NCBI GenBank assembly: GCA_009992615.1 | Contig: JAACVA010000079.1 | Span: 734 to 18,830 of the forward strand | From: Rhodobacterales bacterium | GTDB taxonomy: Bacteria > Pseudomonadota > Alphaproteobacteria > Rhodobacterales > Rhodobacteraceae | Length of the DNA: 18,097 nucleotides | Direction of reading: 5' to 3' | In this document: in pieces, positions 6,104 to 13,061 of the stretch | Layout: the number at the start of each line of letters is the position of its first letter | Numbering within the stretch: position 1 is the first letter of the stretch | Translations under genes and position numbers: made by a program | The notes under the pieces: generated by a model | The model's input: only the letters and a program-made list of their open reading frames with translations | The model's database searches: none | What the model was told of the DNA's origin: nothing

Positions 6104-6664
6104 ATGAATACCGATTTGCGCCGCCGCCACTTTTTGAAAAGTTCTGTGGTACTTACTGCATTGGTGTCTGTCGGCCGACCTGCTGGCGCAGATGTGGTGG
6201 CGGGAAAGGACGGATTCCCGTATGAGGTGACCAAGACCGATGCCGAATGGAAGGCTCAGCTGGGCGATTATGCCTTTGGAATTCTACGCGAAGGCAAAAC
6301 CGAACCGCAGAATTCCAGCCCCCTCGTGGAAGACCAAAGCGCAGGGCGCTATGATTGCAAGGCGTGTACCTTGCCGATCTATCACTCGAAATATCGCGTC
6401 ATTACCAGCAAAGGCTGGATGTTTTACCGGGTTGCCGAACCAAACTCGGTGCTGACTGGCATCGACGGCCCCGAAGGCGCAACCATGGACAGCAACCTCG
6501 ATGTGATCCTTGCGGAAAACCCCTCGATCGGCGGGCTGTTTTCGAATGAGGTGCATTGTCGCCGTTGTGGCAGCCACATGGGCCATATCCTGTTGGTCGA
6601 AGGGCAGGTCTTGCATTGTATCAACGGCACCAGCCTGACGTTCCACGCCTCGGAACCCACTTGA
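6104..6664 (+). CDS. Tat-exported MsrB/SelR-type methionine (R)-sulfoxide reductase-like protein
   Basis: A 186-residue protein with an SelR (MsrB) domain behind a twin-arginine signal: LRRRHFLKS at 5-13, then a hydrophobic run to the early 20s, cleavage probably near residue 29-30. Export to the periplasm in folded form is expected. Four zinc cysteines are present as two CxxC pairs, Cys85/Cys88 (YDCKACTLPIYHS) and Cys152/Cys155 (VHCRRCGSHMGHIL). The catalytic Cys is Cys172 in HCINGTSLTF. The domain is divergent: the usual GCGWPSF motif is replaced by KGWMFYRV, a longer insertion precedes the second CxxC, and the usual Arg two residues before the catalytic Cys is Leu170. ATG 6104 is chosen over an upstream GTG because AAGGA lies six bases before it and the Tat motif follows at once. 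It would repair, or bind, oxidised methionine in envelope proteins. No mrsA or msrP partner is nearby. Confidence 0.85.
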   Translation: MNTDLRRRHFLKSSVVLTALVSVGRPAGADVVAGKDGFPYEVTKTDAEWKAQLGDYAFGILREGKTEPQNSSPLVEDQSAGRYDCKACTLPIYHSKYRVITSKGWMFYRVAEPNSVLTGIDGPEGATMDSNLDVILAENPSIGGLFSNEVHCRRCGSHMGHILLVEGQVLHCINGTSLTFHASEPT

Positions 6665-6750
6665 CAGGGGCCACTCCCCTTGCTTGTGACTTTCCATCGT
6701 CCCCGCGCGTCGCTACAACCGGTGCAACGCATGAGACGAGGGCCACCGCC

Positions 6751-7251
6751 ATGAACGACCGCCTGCCCCACGAAAAGGGCTTTCACATCTCCTGGGACCA
6801 GATCCACCGTGACAGCCGTGCGCTAGCCTGGCGGCTTGATGGTTATGGGCCGGACGATGGTGCCTGGAAGGCGGTCGTCGCCATCACAAGGGGTGGCATG
6901 GCCCCGGCGATGATCGTCAGTCGCGAACTGGACATCCGCACCGTCGACACGATCAGCGTCAAATCCTATGATCATCAGACCCAGACCGAGGCGCGCGTCC
7001 TGAAATCGCCCGATCACGACCTGATGGGCGATGGCACCGGCATTCTGATCGTCGATGATCTGGTGGATTCCGGGCGCACCCTGGAACTGGTGCGCGCGCT
7101 GTATCCGAAGGCCCACTTCGCCACCGTCTATGCCAAACCGAAGGGCCGCGCGATGGTCGACACCTTCATCACCGAAGTGTCGCAGGACACCTGGATCTTT
7201 TTCCCCTGGGACATGGCCCTGCAATACGTCGAGCCTTATCGCGGCGCGTGA
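6751..7251 (+). CDS. gpt: xanthine phosphoribosyltransferase (XPRT / Gpt type)
   Basis: Purine salvage enzyme that joins xanthine or guanine to PRPP, giving XMP or GMP. The 166-residue product matches E. coli Gpt (152 residues) along its length: ISWDQIHRDSRALAWRL, VVAITRGGMAPAMIVSRELDIRTVDTI, SYDHQTQ, the PRPP-binding loop ILIVDDLVDSGRT (residues 98-110), YPKAHFATVYAKPKGR, and the C-terminal QDTWIFFPWDMALQYV. ATG 6751 is chosen because GAGGG lies about eight bases upstream and the protein then starts like the family; an upstream in-frame extension to 6556 overlaps msrB and has no family character. TTTCCA and TACAAC, 17 bases apart at 6691-6719, are a possible promoter. Convergent with anmK. 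Confidence 0.95.
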   Translation: MNDRLPHEKGFHISWDQIHRDSRALAWRLDGYGPDDGAWKAVVAITRGGMAPAMIVSRELDIRTVDTISVKSYDHQTQTEARVLKSPDHDLMGDGTGILIVDDLVDSGRTLELVRALYPKAHFATVYAKPKGRAMVDTFITEVSQDTWIFFPWDMALQYVEPYRGA

Positions 7252-7253
7252 CC

Positions 7254-7269
7254 GCAGGGGGTGCCCTGC
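7254..7269. terminator. small hairpin between convergent gpt and anmK
   Basis: GCAGGG (7254-7259) pairs with CCCTGC (7264-7269) around a GGTG loop, inside the 45-base space between the converging stop codons. There is no T-tract on either strand. It could be a weak bidirectional terminator, and is listed only for its position. Confidence 0.3.
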
Positions 7270-7296
7270 ACCCGCCGAAATCGGTCTGCGGCGCGG

Positions 7297-8424
7297 TCAG
7301 GATGCTGGCGAAACCCGGCCTGCGGCGATCGACGGCTTCGACGGCCGGCTGATCACACCGCCCGCGATCGCCGCCGCCGCCCCTGTCGTCGTCGGCCCCG
7401 AGGTGGGCAGCCCACGCACCACCCGCACTGCAAGATGGGCAAAGGCCTGCGCCTCGAGCATGTCACCATTCAGGCCCACAGTCTCGACGGCGGCGACCGG
7501 GCAATCCACCGCCCCCGCGATCATCTGCATCATCGTGGCATTGTGCCGCCCGCCGCCGGTGACCAAAAGACGTTCCGGCGGGCGCGGCATATGCTCCATC
7601 GCGGCGGCAACGCTGACCGCAACACAGGCGGTCAGGGTCGCCGCGCCATCGGCGTTGCTTGCCCCCGCCACCGCCCCGGCCAACCAAGCAAAATCGTCGC
7701 GGTCCAGCGATTTGGGTGGCATCCGCGCAAAATAGCGGTGCCCCAGCAGACGCGCCAGAACCGCCGTGTCGGGCTGCCCGGCAGCCGCCAGCGCGCCGCG
7801 CTCGTCCCACTCGGCGCCGATGCGGCCCAACAGGAAGTCGTTCAGCGGCGCATTCGCCGGGCCGGTATCAAAGGCCAGACAGGCGCCGGGCAGCTCGGGC
7901 CGCTCAAACCCCGGATCAACCCATGTCACGTTGCCCACACCCCCGAGGTTCAGAAACGCCACGGGCCCCGTCGCCCCGAACCAACGCGCGCAAGCATGGT
8001 GAAAGAATGGCGCCAGTGGCGCCCCCTCGCCCCCCATGGCCACATCGGCACTGCGGAAATCCCACACCACCGGCAGGCCCAGAAAATCGGCCAGAACCTG
8101 ACCGTCGCCCACCTGCCGTGTGCCCCGCCCGCGCGGATCATGGGCCAGGGTTTGCCCATGAAACCCCACGAGTTCAGCACCGGAAAACCGCGCGAAAACC
8201 GCACAATGCGCCGCCTCGACCACCGCGATGGCATCCTCGGCCCCGTCCCAACTGCCCAAGGCGCGGCGCAGCACCGCACGCTCGGCTGCGCTGTAAGGGC
8301 GATAGGCAGTGTTACCGAAGCTGAAAATCGTCCGGCCATCAGTCTGTACCATGGCCGCATCCACCCCATCCAGCGAGGTGCCTGACATGGCCCCCAAGGC
8401 CCAGATCGCCGCCGTGCCCTTCAT
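7297..8424 (-). CDS. anmK: anhydro-N-acetylmuramic acid kinase
   Basis: Cytoplasmic enzyme that hydrolyses the 1,6-anhydro ring of anhydro-MurNAc and phosphorylates it to MurNAc-6-phosphate, a step in peptidoglycan recycling. The 375-residue length is normal. Visible motifs are the N-terminal GAMSGTSLDGVDAAMV, FHGQTLAHDP, DFRSADVAMGGEGAPLAPFFH with the catalytic Asp region, LNLGGVGNVTWV, AFDTGPANAPLNDF, and the C-terminal LLVTGGGRHNATMM and GLNGDMLEAQAFAHLAVR. The start ATG at 8424 is preceded by AAGGG at a suitable distance. It is transcribed divergently from tyrS across about 64 bases and converges on gpt. No other murein recycling gene (murQ, nagZ) is in the window. Confidence 0.95.
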   Translation of the reverse strand: MKGTAAIWALGAMSGTSLDGVDAAMVQTDGRTIFSFGNTAYRPYSAAERAVLRRALGSWDGAEDAIAVVEAAHCAVFARFSGAELVGFHGQTLAHDPRGRGTRQVGDGQVLADFLGLPVVWDFRSADVAMGGEGAPLAPFFHHACARWFGATGPVAFLNLGGVGNVTWVDPGFERPELPGACLAFDTGPANAPLNDFLLGRIGAEWDERGALAAAGQPDTAVLARLLGHRYFARMPPKSLDRDDFAWLAGAVAGASNADGAATLTACVAVSVAAAMEHMPRPPERLLVTGGGRHNATMMQMIAGAVDCPVAAVETVGLNGDMLEAQAFAHLAVRVVRGLPTSGPTTTGAAAAIAGGVISRPSKPSIAAGRVSPAS

Positions 8425-8488
8425 GGCTTTCCCTTCCCGTCCCGCCCCGATATAGATCGGATCAACGACCAGGATGGACCAAGCGAAG

Positions 8489-9751
8489 ATGACCTACCAC
8501 CCGAAATCCGAATTCATGCACGTGATGATGGCGCGCGGCTTCCTGGCCGATTGTACCGATTACCAAGGGTTGGACGCGGTCATGATGCGCCCTGGCACCC
8601 CTGCCTATATCGGCTTTGACGCCACGGCAAAATCGCTGCATGTGGGATCGCTGATCCAGATCATGATGCTGCGCTGGCTGCAAAAGACCGGCGGCAAACC
8701 GATCACGCTGATGGGCGGGGGCACAACGAAAGTGGGCGATCCCAGCTTTCGCGCCGACGAACGCCCGCTGCTGACCCCGCAACAGATCGACGACAATATC
8801 AGTGGTATCCAGCAGGTATTCGCCAAATACCTGACCTATGGCGACGGTCCGTCCGACGCGATGATGATCAACAACGCCGAATGGCTCGACGGGTTGAATT
8901 ACCTCGACTTCCTGCGCGACATCGGGCGACATTTCAGCATCAACCGCATGTTGGCGTTCGAATCGGTGAAATCGCGGCTCGACCGCGAACAATCGCTGTC
9001 CTTCCTCGAATTCAACTACATGATCCTTCAGGCCTATGATTTCCTTGAATTGAACCGCCGGTACGGCTGCGTTCTGCAACTGGGCGGCTCGGACCAGTGG
9101 GGCAATATCGTGAACGGCATCGACCTGACGCGCCGGGTGCTCGACCATGAAATCTATGGCCTCACCTCGCCGCTGCTGACCACCAGCGATGGCCGTAAGA
9201 TGGGCAAGACCGCCGATGGTGCCGTCTGGCTGAACGCCGACATGCGTTCGCCTTACGAATTCTGGCAATTCTGGCGCAACACAACCGACGCCGACGTCGG
9301 CCGCTTTGCCCGCCTCTACACCGAATTGCCGCTGGACGAGTGTCACCGCCTCGCCGCGCTGCAAGGGGCCGAGATCAACGCTGCCAAGATCATCCTGGCG
9401 AACGAAATCACCACCCTTTGCCACGGCCCCGCCGCCGCCGCCGCCGCCGAGGCAACCGCGCGCGAGGTATTTGAACACGGCGGTATTGGCGACAACCTGC
9501 CCACCTTGGCCCTGTCCAACGCCGAACTCGGTGAGGGCATCTCGATCGTGCAACTGATCGTGCGCGCCGGCCTCGCCAAAACCGGAAAAGAGGCCAAGCG
9601 CCTGATCGCGGAAAACGGCGCGCGGATCGACGACACGCCGCTCACCGACGCGGGCCTGATGATCGACGCCGCCGCCTTGTCCAACCCGATCAAACTCAGC
9701 GCCGGAAAGAAACGTCACGCCATCGTCACGTTTACCCCCGCCACGCCCTGA
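8489..9751 (+). CDS. tyrS: tyrosyl-tRNA synthetase
   Basis: Class I aminoacyl-tRNA synthetase charging tRNA-Tyr. The 420-residue product has the Rossmann core with the HIGH-type motif HVGS (residues 51-54), YIGFDATAKSLHVG, the TyrRS GDPSFRADER segment, the tyrosine pocket NYMILQAYDFLELNR, LGGSDQWGNIVNGIDL, and the KMSKS-type loop KMGKT (237-241). The C-terminal S4 RNA-binding domain starts around GISIVQLIVRAGLAKTGKEAKRLI. I prefer ATG 8489 because the family begins MTYHPKS; an in-frame ATG at 8474 adds five residues, and AGGA at 8471-8474 overlaps it. A (GCC)6 run encodes an alanine tract inside the gene. Next downstream is trpC, after a repeat, on the same strand. Confidence 0.96.
   Translation: MTYHPKSEFMHVMMARGFLADCTDYQGLDAVMMRPGTPAYIGFDATAKSLHVGSLIQIMMLRWLQKTGGKPITLMGGGTTKVGDPSFRADERPLLTPQQIDDNISGIQQVFAKYLTYGDGPSDAMMINNAEWLDGLNYLDFLRDIGRHFSINRMLAFESVKSRLDREQSLSFLEFNYMILQAYDFLELNRRYGCVLQLGGSDQWGNIVNGIDLTRRVLDHEIYGLTSPLLTTSDGRKMGKTADGAVWLNADMRSPYEFWQFWRNTTDADVGRFARLYTELPLDECHRLAALQGAEINAAKIILANEITTLCHGPAAAAAAEATAREVFEHGGIGDNLPTLALSNAELGEGISIVQLIVRAGLAKTGKEAKRLIAENGARIDDTPLTDAGLMIDAAALSNPIKLSAGKKRHAIVTFTPATP
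9431..9448 (+). repeat. (GCC)6 trinucleotide repeat inside tyrS
   Basis: Six consecutive GCC codons encode an alanine tract between the catalytic core and the S4 domain of TyrRS. Such a run can slip in replication without breaking the frame. It is the only simple repeat of note in the window. Confidence 0.8.
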
Positions 9752-9761
9752 TGGCTCTTTC

Positions 9762-9810
9762 TTGCGAAAAATACCTTGGGGGGAGGCGCAGCCGGGGGGC
9801 AACGCCCCCC
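9762..9810. repeat. intergenic G/C hairpin repeat between tyrS and trpC
   Basis: The tyrS-trpC gap holds TTGCGAAAAATACC (9762-9775), a G-rich stretch, and a perfect 7-base-pair hairpin GGGGGGC-AAC-GCCCCCC (9794-9810). From memory, a box like TTGCGAAAAATACC next to a G6/C6 hairpin recurs in intergenic DNA of Rhodobacterales; only one copy is in this window, so its repetitive nature cannot be shown here. It may also serve as a terminator-like structure for tyrS, though no T-tract follows. Confidence 0.5.
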
Positions 9811-9822
9811 AGGACCGGCCGG

Positions 9823-9840
9823 ATGAAAGCACACCGATGA
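9823..9840 (+). other. possible five-codon mini-ORF overlapping the trpC start
   Basis: ATG at 9823 opens a frame of five codons (Met-Lys-Ala-His-Arg) ending in TGA at 9838-9840, which overlaps the trpC ATG (9837-9839) as ATGA. AGGA at 9811-9814 lies eight bases before this mini-ORF and is a better ribosome binding site for it than for trpC, 22 bases away. It has no Trp codons, so it is not a classical trp leader. Chance is possible. Confidence 0.25.
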
Positions 9841-10640
9841 CCATTCTCGACCGTATCAAGACGTACAAGCTTGAGGACATCGCCGCGCGCAAGGCGGCGC
9901 GCCCCCTGTCCGATCTCGAAGCCGCCGCCAGGGCCGCCACACCGCCGCGTGGTTTTGCCCGCGCCTTGCAAGCCGCAGCACAGCGGGGCTATGGCCTGAT
10001 TGCCGAGATCAAGAAGGCCAGCCCGTCCAAGGGCCTGATCCGGGCCGATTTCGACCCGGCCAGCTTGGCCCGCGCTTACCAAGCGGGCGGCGCTACCTGC
10101 CTGTCGGTGCTGACCGACACGCCCTCCTTCCAGGGCGCCGACGCCTTCCTGACCGCCGCGCGCAGCGCCACCACCCTGCCCGCCCTGCGCAAGGATTTCA
10201 TGTACGACCCATGGCAGGTGACCGAAGCCCGCGCATTGGGCGCCGACTGCATCCTTATCATCATGGCCAGCGTATCCGACGCCCAGGCGGCCGAGCTTGA
10301 ATCTGCCGCCTCCGACTGGGGTATGGACGTTCTGCTCGAGGTGCATGACGCGGCCGAGCTTGAACGTGCCAAAGCGCTGAAATCTCCGCTGATGGGGATC
10401 AACAACCGCAACCTCAAAACATTCGAGGTGACGCTGGACACCACCCGCCGCCTGTCGCGCCTGGTGGAACCACATCGCACGATGGTGGCCGAATCGGGCC
10501 TGTCCACCGCCGCCGATCTGGCCGATCTCGCCCGGCACGGCGCGCGCTGTTTTCTGATCGGGGAAAGCCTGATGCGCCAGCCCGATGTCACCGAAGCCAC
10601 CCGCGCAATCCTGTCCAACCCATTGACCGAGGATCACTAA
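9837..10640 (+). CDS. trpC: indole-3-glycerol phosphate synthase
   Basis: Converts carboxyphenylamino-deoxyribulose phosphate to indole-3-glycerol phosphate in tryptophan synthesis. The 267-residue (beta/alpha)8 barrel has all key segments: IAEIKKASPSKG with the catalytic Glu and Lys, FDPASLARAYQAGGATCLSVLTD, ALRKDFMYDPWQ with the second Lys, LLEVHD with the catalytic Glu, MGINNRNLKTFEV, the AESGL Glu, and the phosphate-binding GARCFLIGESLMR. Its length matches monofunctional TrpC; it is not fused to TrpF. The ATG at 9837 gives the family start MTILDRI, but its own ribosome binding site is weak. trpG and trpD, its usual operon partners, are not upstream; tyrS is. It abuts moaC, whose ATG follows the stop codon directly. 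Confidence 0.96.
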   Translation: MTILDRIKTYKLEDIAARKAARPLSDLEAAARAATPPRGFARALQAAAQRGYGLIAEIKKASPSKGLIRADFDPASLARAYQAGGATCLSVLTDTPSFQGADAFLTAARSATTLPALRKDFMYDPWQVTEARALGADCILIIMASVSDAQAAELESAASDWGMDVLLEVHDAAELERAKALKSPLMGINNRNLKTFEVTLDTTRRLSRLVEPHRTMVAESGLSTAADLADLARHGARCFLIGESLMRQPDVTEATRAILSNPLTEDH

Positions 10641-11111
10641 ATGCCGCTGACCCATTTCGACGGTGCAGGCAATGCGCATATGGTGGACGTGTCGGACAAG
10701 GCCGTGACAGCGCGCATCGCCACCGCCACAGGCCACGTCCGGATGACGCCGCAAACCTTGGCCCTGATCGTCGAGGGCCGGGCGAAAAAAGGCGATGTTC
10801 TGGCCGTGGCGCGGCTGGCCGGGATCATCGGGGCCAAGAAAACCGCAGGCCTCATTCCCCTGTGCCATCCGCTGCCGATCACCTCGGTCAACCTTGATCT
10901 GATCCCCGACACCGCCCTTCCGGGGGTTCGCGTCACCGCGACGGTCAAGACCACCGGCCAAACCGGCGTTGAGATGGAAGCGCTGACCGCGGTCAGCATC
11001 GCGTGCCTTACCGTCTATGACATGATCAAGGCGGTGGAGAAGACGATGGTCATCGGTGAAATCCATGTAACTTTGAAAGACGGCGGCAAATCCGGGCGGT
11101 TTGAGGCATGA
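10641..11111 (+). CDS. moaC: cyclic pyranopterin monophosphate synthase
   Basis: Works with MoaA in the first step of molybdenum cofactor synthesis, converting 3',8-cyclo-GTP to cyclic pyranopterin monophosphate. The 156-residue product has the conserved KKGDVLAVARLAGI (Lys50 corresponding to the catalytic Lys), GLIPLCHPLPITSVNLDL, TGVEMEALTAVSIACLTVYDM with Asp127, and the C-terminal KSGRF. GAGGA lies seven bases before the ATG, within the end of trpC. It starts immediately after the trpC stop and overlaps moeA by four bases (ATGA), so the three are surely one transcript. moaA, moaB, moaD and moaE are not in the window. Confidence 0.97.
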   Translation: MPLTHFDGAGNAHMVDVSDKAVTARIATATGHVRMTPQTLALIVEGRAKKGDVLAVARLAGIIGAKKTAGLIPLCHPLPITSVNLDLIPDTALPGVRVTATVKTTGQTGVEMEALTAVSIACLTVYDMIKAVEKTMVIGEIHVTLKDGGKSGRFEA

Positions 11112-12280
11112 TCACCGTGGATCAGGCTTTGGACCGGGTTCTGGCCCTTGTCGCCCCGCTACCAGGCGAAGAGATTGCGCTGCGCGCCGCTGCCGGCCGG
11201 GTTTTGGCCCAACCCGTGTGCGCCGCGCGGGCTCAACCGCCCTTTGCGGCCTCGGCCATGGATGGCTATGCCGTTCAGGGCGATGCAGTGCGCCCCGGCG
11301 CGCGCTTCACCGTCATCGGTGAATCTGCCGCAGGCCGGGCCTGTGCGCTGGCCGTTGGGCCCGGTCAGGCAATCCGCATATTTACCGGCGCCCCGGTTCC
11401 CCCCGGCGCTGATCGTGTGGTGATCCAGGAAGACGTGACGCGCGACGGCGATACGATCACGCTGCGCGAAAGCCTCGACACCGGGCTTCATGTCCGCCCC
11501 GCCGGCAACGATTTTGCCAAAGGGGCGCAGTGGTTTCCCCGCCGCCCCCTCACCCCGTCCGATCTGGTGCTGCTGGCGGCCATGAATTGTGCGCGCCCCA
11601 TCGTCACCCGCAAACCGGTGATTGCGCTCATCGCGACCGGAGATGAACTGGTCATGCCCGGCGAGGTGGCGCAAGATGATCAGATCATTGCGTCCAACAC
11701 CTTTGGACTGGCAGCCATGGCGGAGGGTGCGGGCGCGATCGCGCGCATTCTGCCCATCGCGCGCGACAATGCGCGTGCGTTGACGGCGGCCTTCGATATG
11801 GCCCGAGGGGCAGATATGATCGTCACCATCGGCGGCGCATCGGTGGGCGATTACGATCTCGTCGGTCGGGTTGCCGGTGATCTGGGCATGGAACGGTCGT
11901 TCTACAAAATCGCCATGCGGCCCGGCAAACCGCTGATGGCCGGGCGGTTGCGCGACACGCCGATTCTGGGCCTGCCAGGAAACCCCGTATCGGCGATGGT
12001 CTGTGGTCATGTCTTTATGCTGCCAGCCCTGCGCGCCCTTTTGGGTCTTGCGAAAACAGCGGCCCCCCGCTTGACCGCACCGCTTGCAGAGGGCCTCGCA
12101 GCGAACGGAGCGCGCGAACATTTCATGCGCGCCAACTTGATAGACGGCGCCCTGCACCCCGCCGAACGTCAAGACAGCGCGCTGACCACCGTTCTGGCGG
12201 GGGCCAACGCCCTGATTCTGCGCCCGACCAATGACACGTCGCGTAAATCCGGCGAAATCGTCACATATCTGCCTCTGTAA
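11108..12280 (+). CDS. moeA: molybdopterin molybdenumtransferase
   Basis: Inserts molybdate into adenylylated molybdopterin, the last general step of molybdenum cofactor synthesis. The 390-residue product is of normal length. Seen in order are the N-terminal PFAASAMDGYAVQG, IFTGAPVPPGADRVVIQED, RPAGNDFAKGA, the MPT-binding domain with IATGDELVMPGE, MIVTIGGASVGDYDLV, KIAMRPGKPLMAG and LGLPGNPVSAMV, and a C-terminal beta domain (REHFMRANL) ending GEIVTYLPL. The start codon overlaps the moaC stop as ATGA, so translation is probably coupled. lexA follows but has its own promoter beginning 15 bases past the moeA stop. Confidence 0.96.
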   Translation: MITVDQALDRVLALVAPLPGEEIALRAAAGRVLAQPVCAARAQPPFAASAMDGYAVQGDAVRPGARFTVIGESAAGRACALAVGPGQAIRIFTGAPVPPGADRVVIQEDVTRDGDTITLRESLDTGLHVRPAGNDFAKGAQWFPRRPLTPSDLVLLAAMNCARPIVTRKPVIALIATGDELVMPGEVAQDDQIIASNTFGLAAMAEGAGAIARILPIARDNARALTAAFDMARGADMIVTIGGASVGDYDLVGRVAGDLGMERSFYKIAMRPGKPLMAGRLRDTPILGLPGNPVSAMVCGHVFMLPALRALLGLAKTAAPRLTAPLAEGLAANGAREHFMRANLIDGALHPAERQDSALTTVLAGANALILRPTNDTSRKSGEIVTYLPL

Positions 12281-12294
12281 TTTTGCCGCAGAAG

Positions 12295-12323
12295 TTGACA
12301 AAAAACAGGAACACATGTAGAAC
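12295..12323 (+). promoter_or_regulatory. lexA promoter with alphaproteobacterial SOS box
   Basis: TTGACA (12295-12300), a perfect -35 hexamer, is followed after 17 bases by TAGAAC (12318-12323) as -10. The direct repeat GAAC-N7-GAAC lies at 12309-12323, overlapping the spacer and -10. Read on the other strand this is GTTC-N7-GTTC, the known LexA site of alphaproteobacteria such as Rhodobacter. Bound LexA would block RNA polymerase, so lexA is autoregulated and induced by DNA damage. The ATG at 12378 lies about 55 bases downstream of the -10. Confidence 0.88.
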
Positions 12324-12377
12324 ATTTATCAAACGTGCCCGATGGCGGCGCACAAGACATAATTGGGGGTTGCCGGG

Positions 12378-13061
12378 ATGCTGACGCGCAAACAACTGGA
12401 ATTGCTGGATTTCATCAATAAACGGGTTCAGCGTGACGGGATACCGCCCTCTTTTGACGAAATGAAAGAGGCGCTGGATCTGCGCAGCAAATCGGGCATC
12501 CACCGTCTGATCACGGCCCTTGAAGAACGGGGGTTCATCCGTCGTCTTGCACATCGTGCGCGGGCGCTGGAAATCGTGAAACTGCCAGACGCGATAGACA
12601 CCCACGGATTTACCCCGCGCATGATCAACGGCGATCTGTCCGCCCCGCCCAATCAGACGATGGCGGTCGGTGTTTCCGCAGTTGAGTTGCCGGTGATGGG
12701 GCAAATCGCTGCCGGTGTACCTATCGAAGCCTTGCAGCATGAACACCATCGCGTGGCGGTGCCGGGTAAGATGCTGTCGGGAAAGTCCAATCACTATGCG
12801 CTGGAGGTCAAAGGCGATTCAATGATTGACGCCGGAATCAATGACGGCGATGTGGTTGTGATTCGTGAAACACAGACAGCCGACAGCGGTGACATTGTTG
12901 TCGCGCTGGTAGAAGGACACGAAGCCACGCTGAAACGGTTTCGGCGTCATGGCAGTTCAATCGCCCTCGAGGCTGCTAATCCGGCCTTTGAGACAAGGCT
13001 TTATCGCGACGATCAGGTCAAGGTACAGGGGCGGTTGGTCGGCTTGATCAGAACTTATTGA
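12378..13061 (+). CDS. lexA: SOS repressor LexA
   Basis: Transcriptional repressor of the DNA-damage response that cleaves itself when RecA filaments form. The 227-residue product has an N-terminal winged helix-turn-helix (LTRKQLELLDFINKRV, PPSFDEMKEALDLRSKSGIHRLITALEERGFIRR), a long linker, and the S24 peptidase domain. The scissile bond is Ala112-Gly113 in GQIAAGVPIEA. The catalytic dyad is Ser148 in GDSMIDAGI and Lys186 in ATLKRF. The linker is longer than in E. coli LexA (202 residues), as is usual in alphaproteobacteria. I chose ATG 12378, giving MLTRKQLELL, over the in-frame TTG at 12363. Its end overlaps the convergent comEC by seven bases. Confidence 0.97.
   Translation: MLTRKQLELLDFINKRVQRDGIPPSFDEMKEALDLRSKSGIHRLITALEERGFIRRLAHRARALEIVKLPDAIDTHGFTPRMINGDLSAPPNQTMAVGVSAVELPVMGQIAAGVPIEALQHEHHRVAVPGKMLSGKSNHYALEVKGDSMIDAGINDGDVVVIRETQTADSGDIVVALVEGHEATLKRFRRHGSSIALEAANPAFETRLYRDDQVKVQGRLVGLIRTY

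Noticed and set aside
9431..9448. Phase-variable tract in tyrS
   Set aside because: The unit is three bases, so slippage keeps the frame and would only change alanine tract length.
8462..9940. 492-codon open frame on the minus strand opposite tyrS
   Set aside because: A long antisense frame caused by high GC at third positions; no domain is visible and it lies entirely opposite a certain gene.
9732..11066. 444-codon open frame on the minus strand opposite trpC and moaC
   Set aside because: Same GC-driven antisense effect; histidine- and glycine-rich low-complexity sequence, with no start signal.
11159..12325. 388-codon minus-strand frame opposite moeA
   Set aside because: Antisense shadow of a certain gene with no family features; its start would also overlap the lexA promoter.
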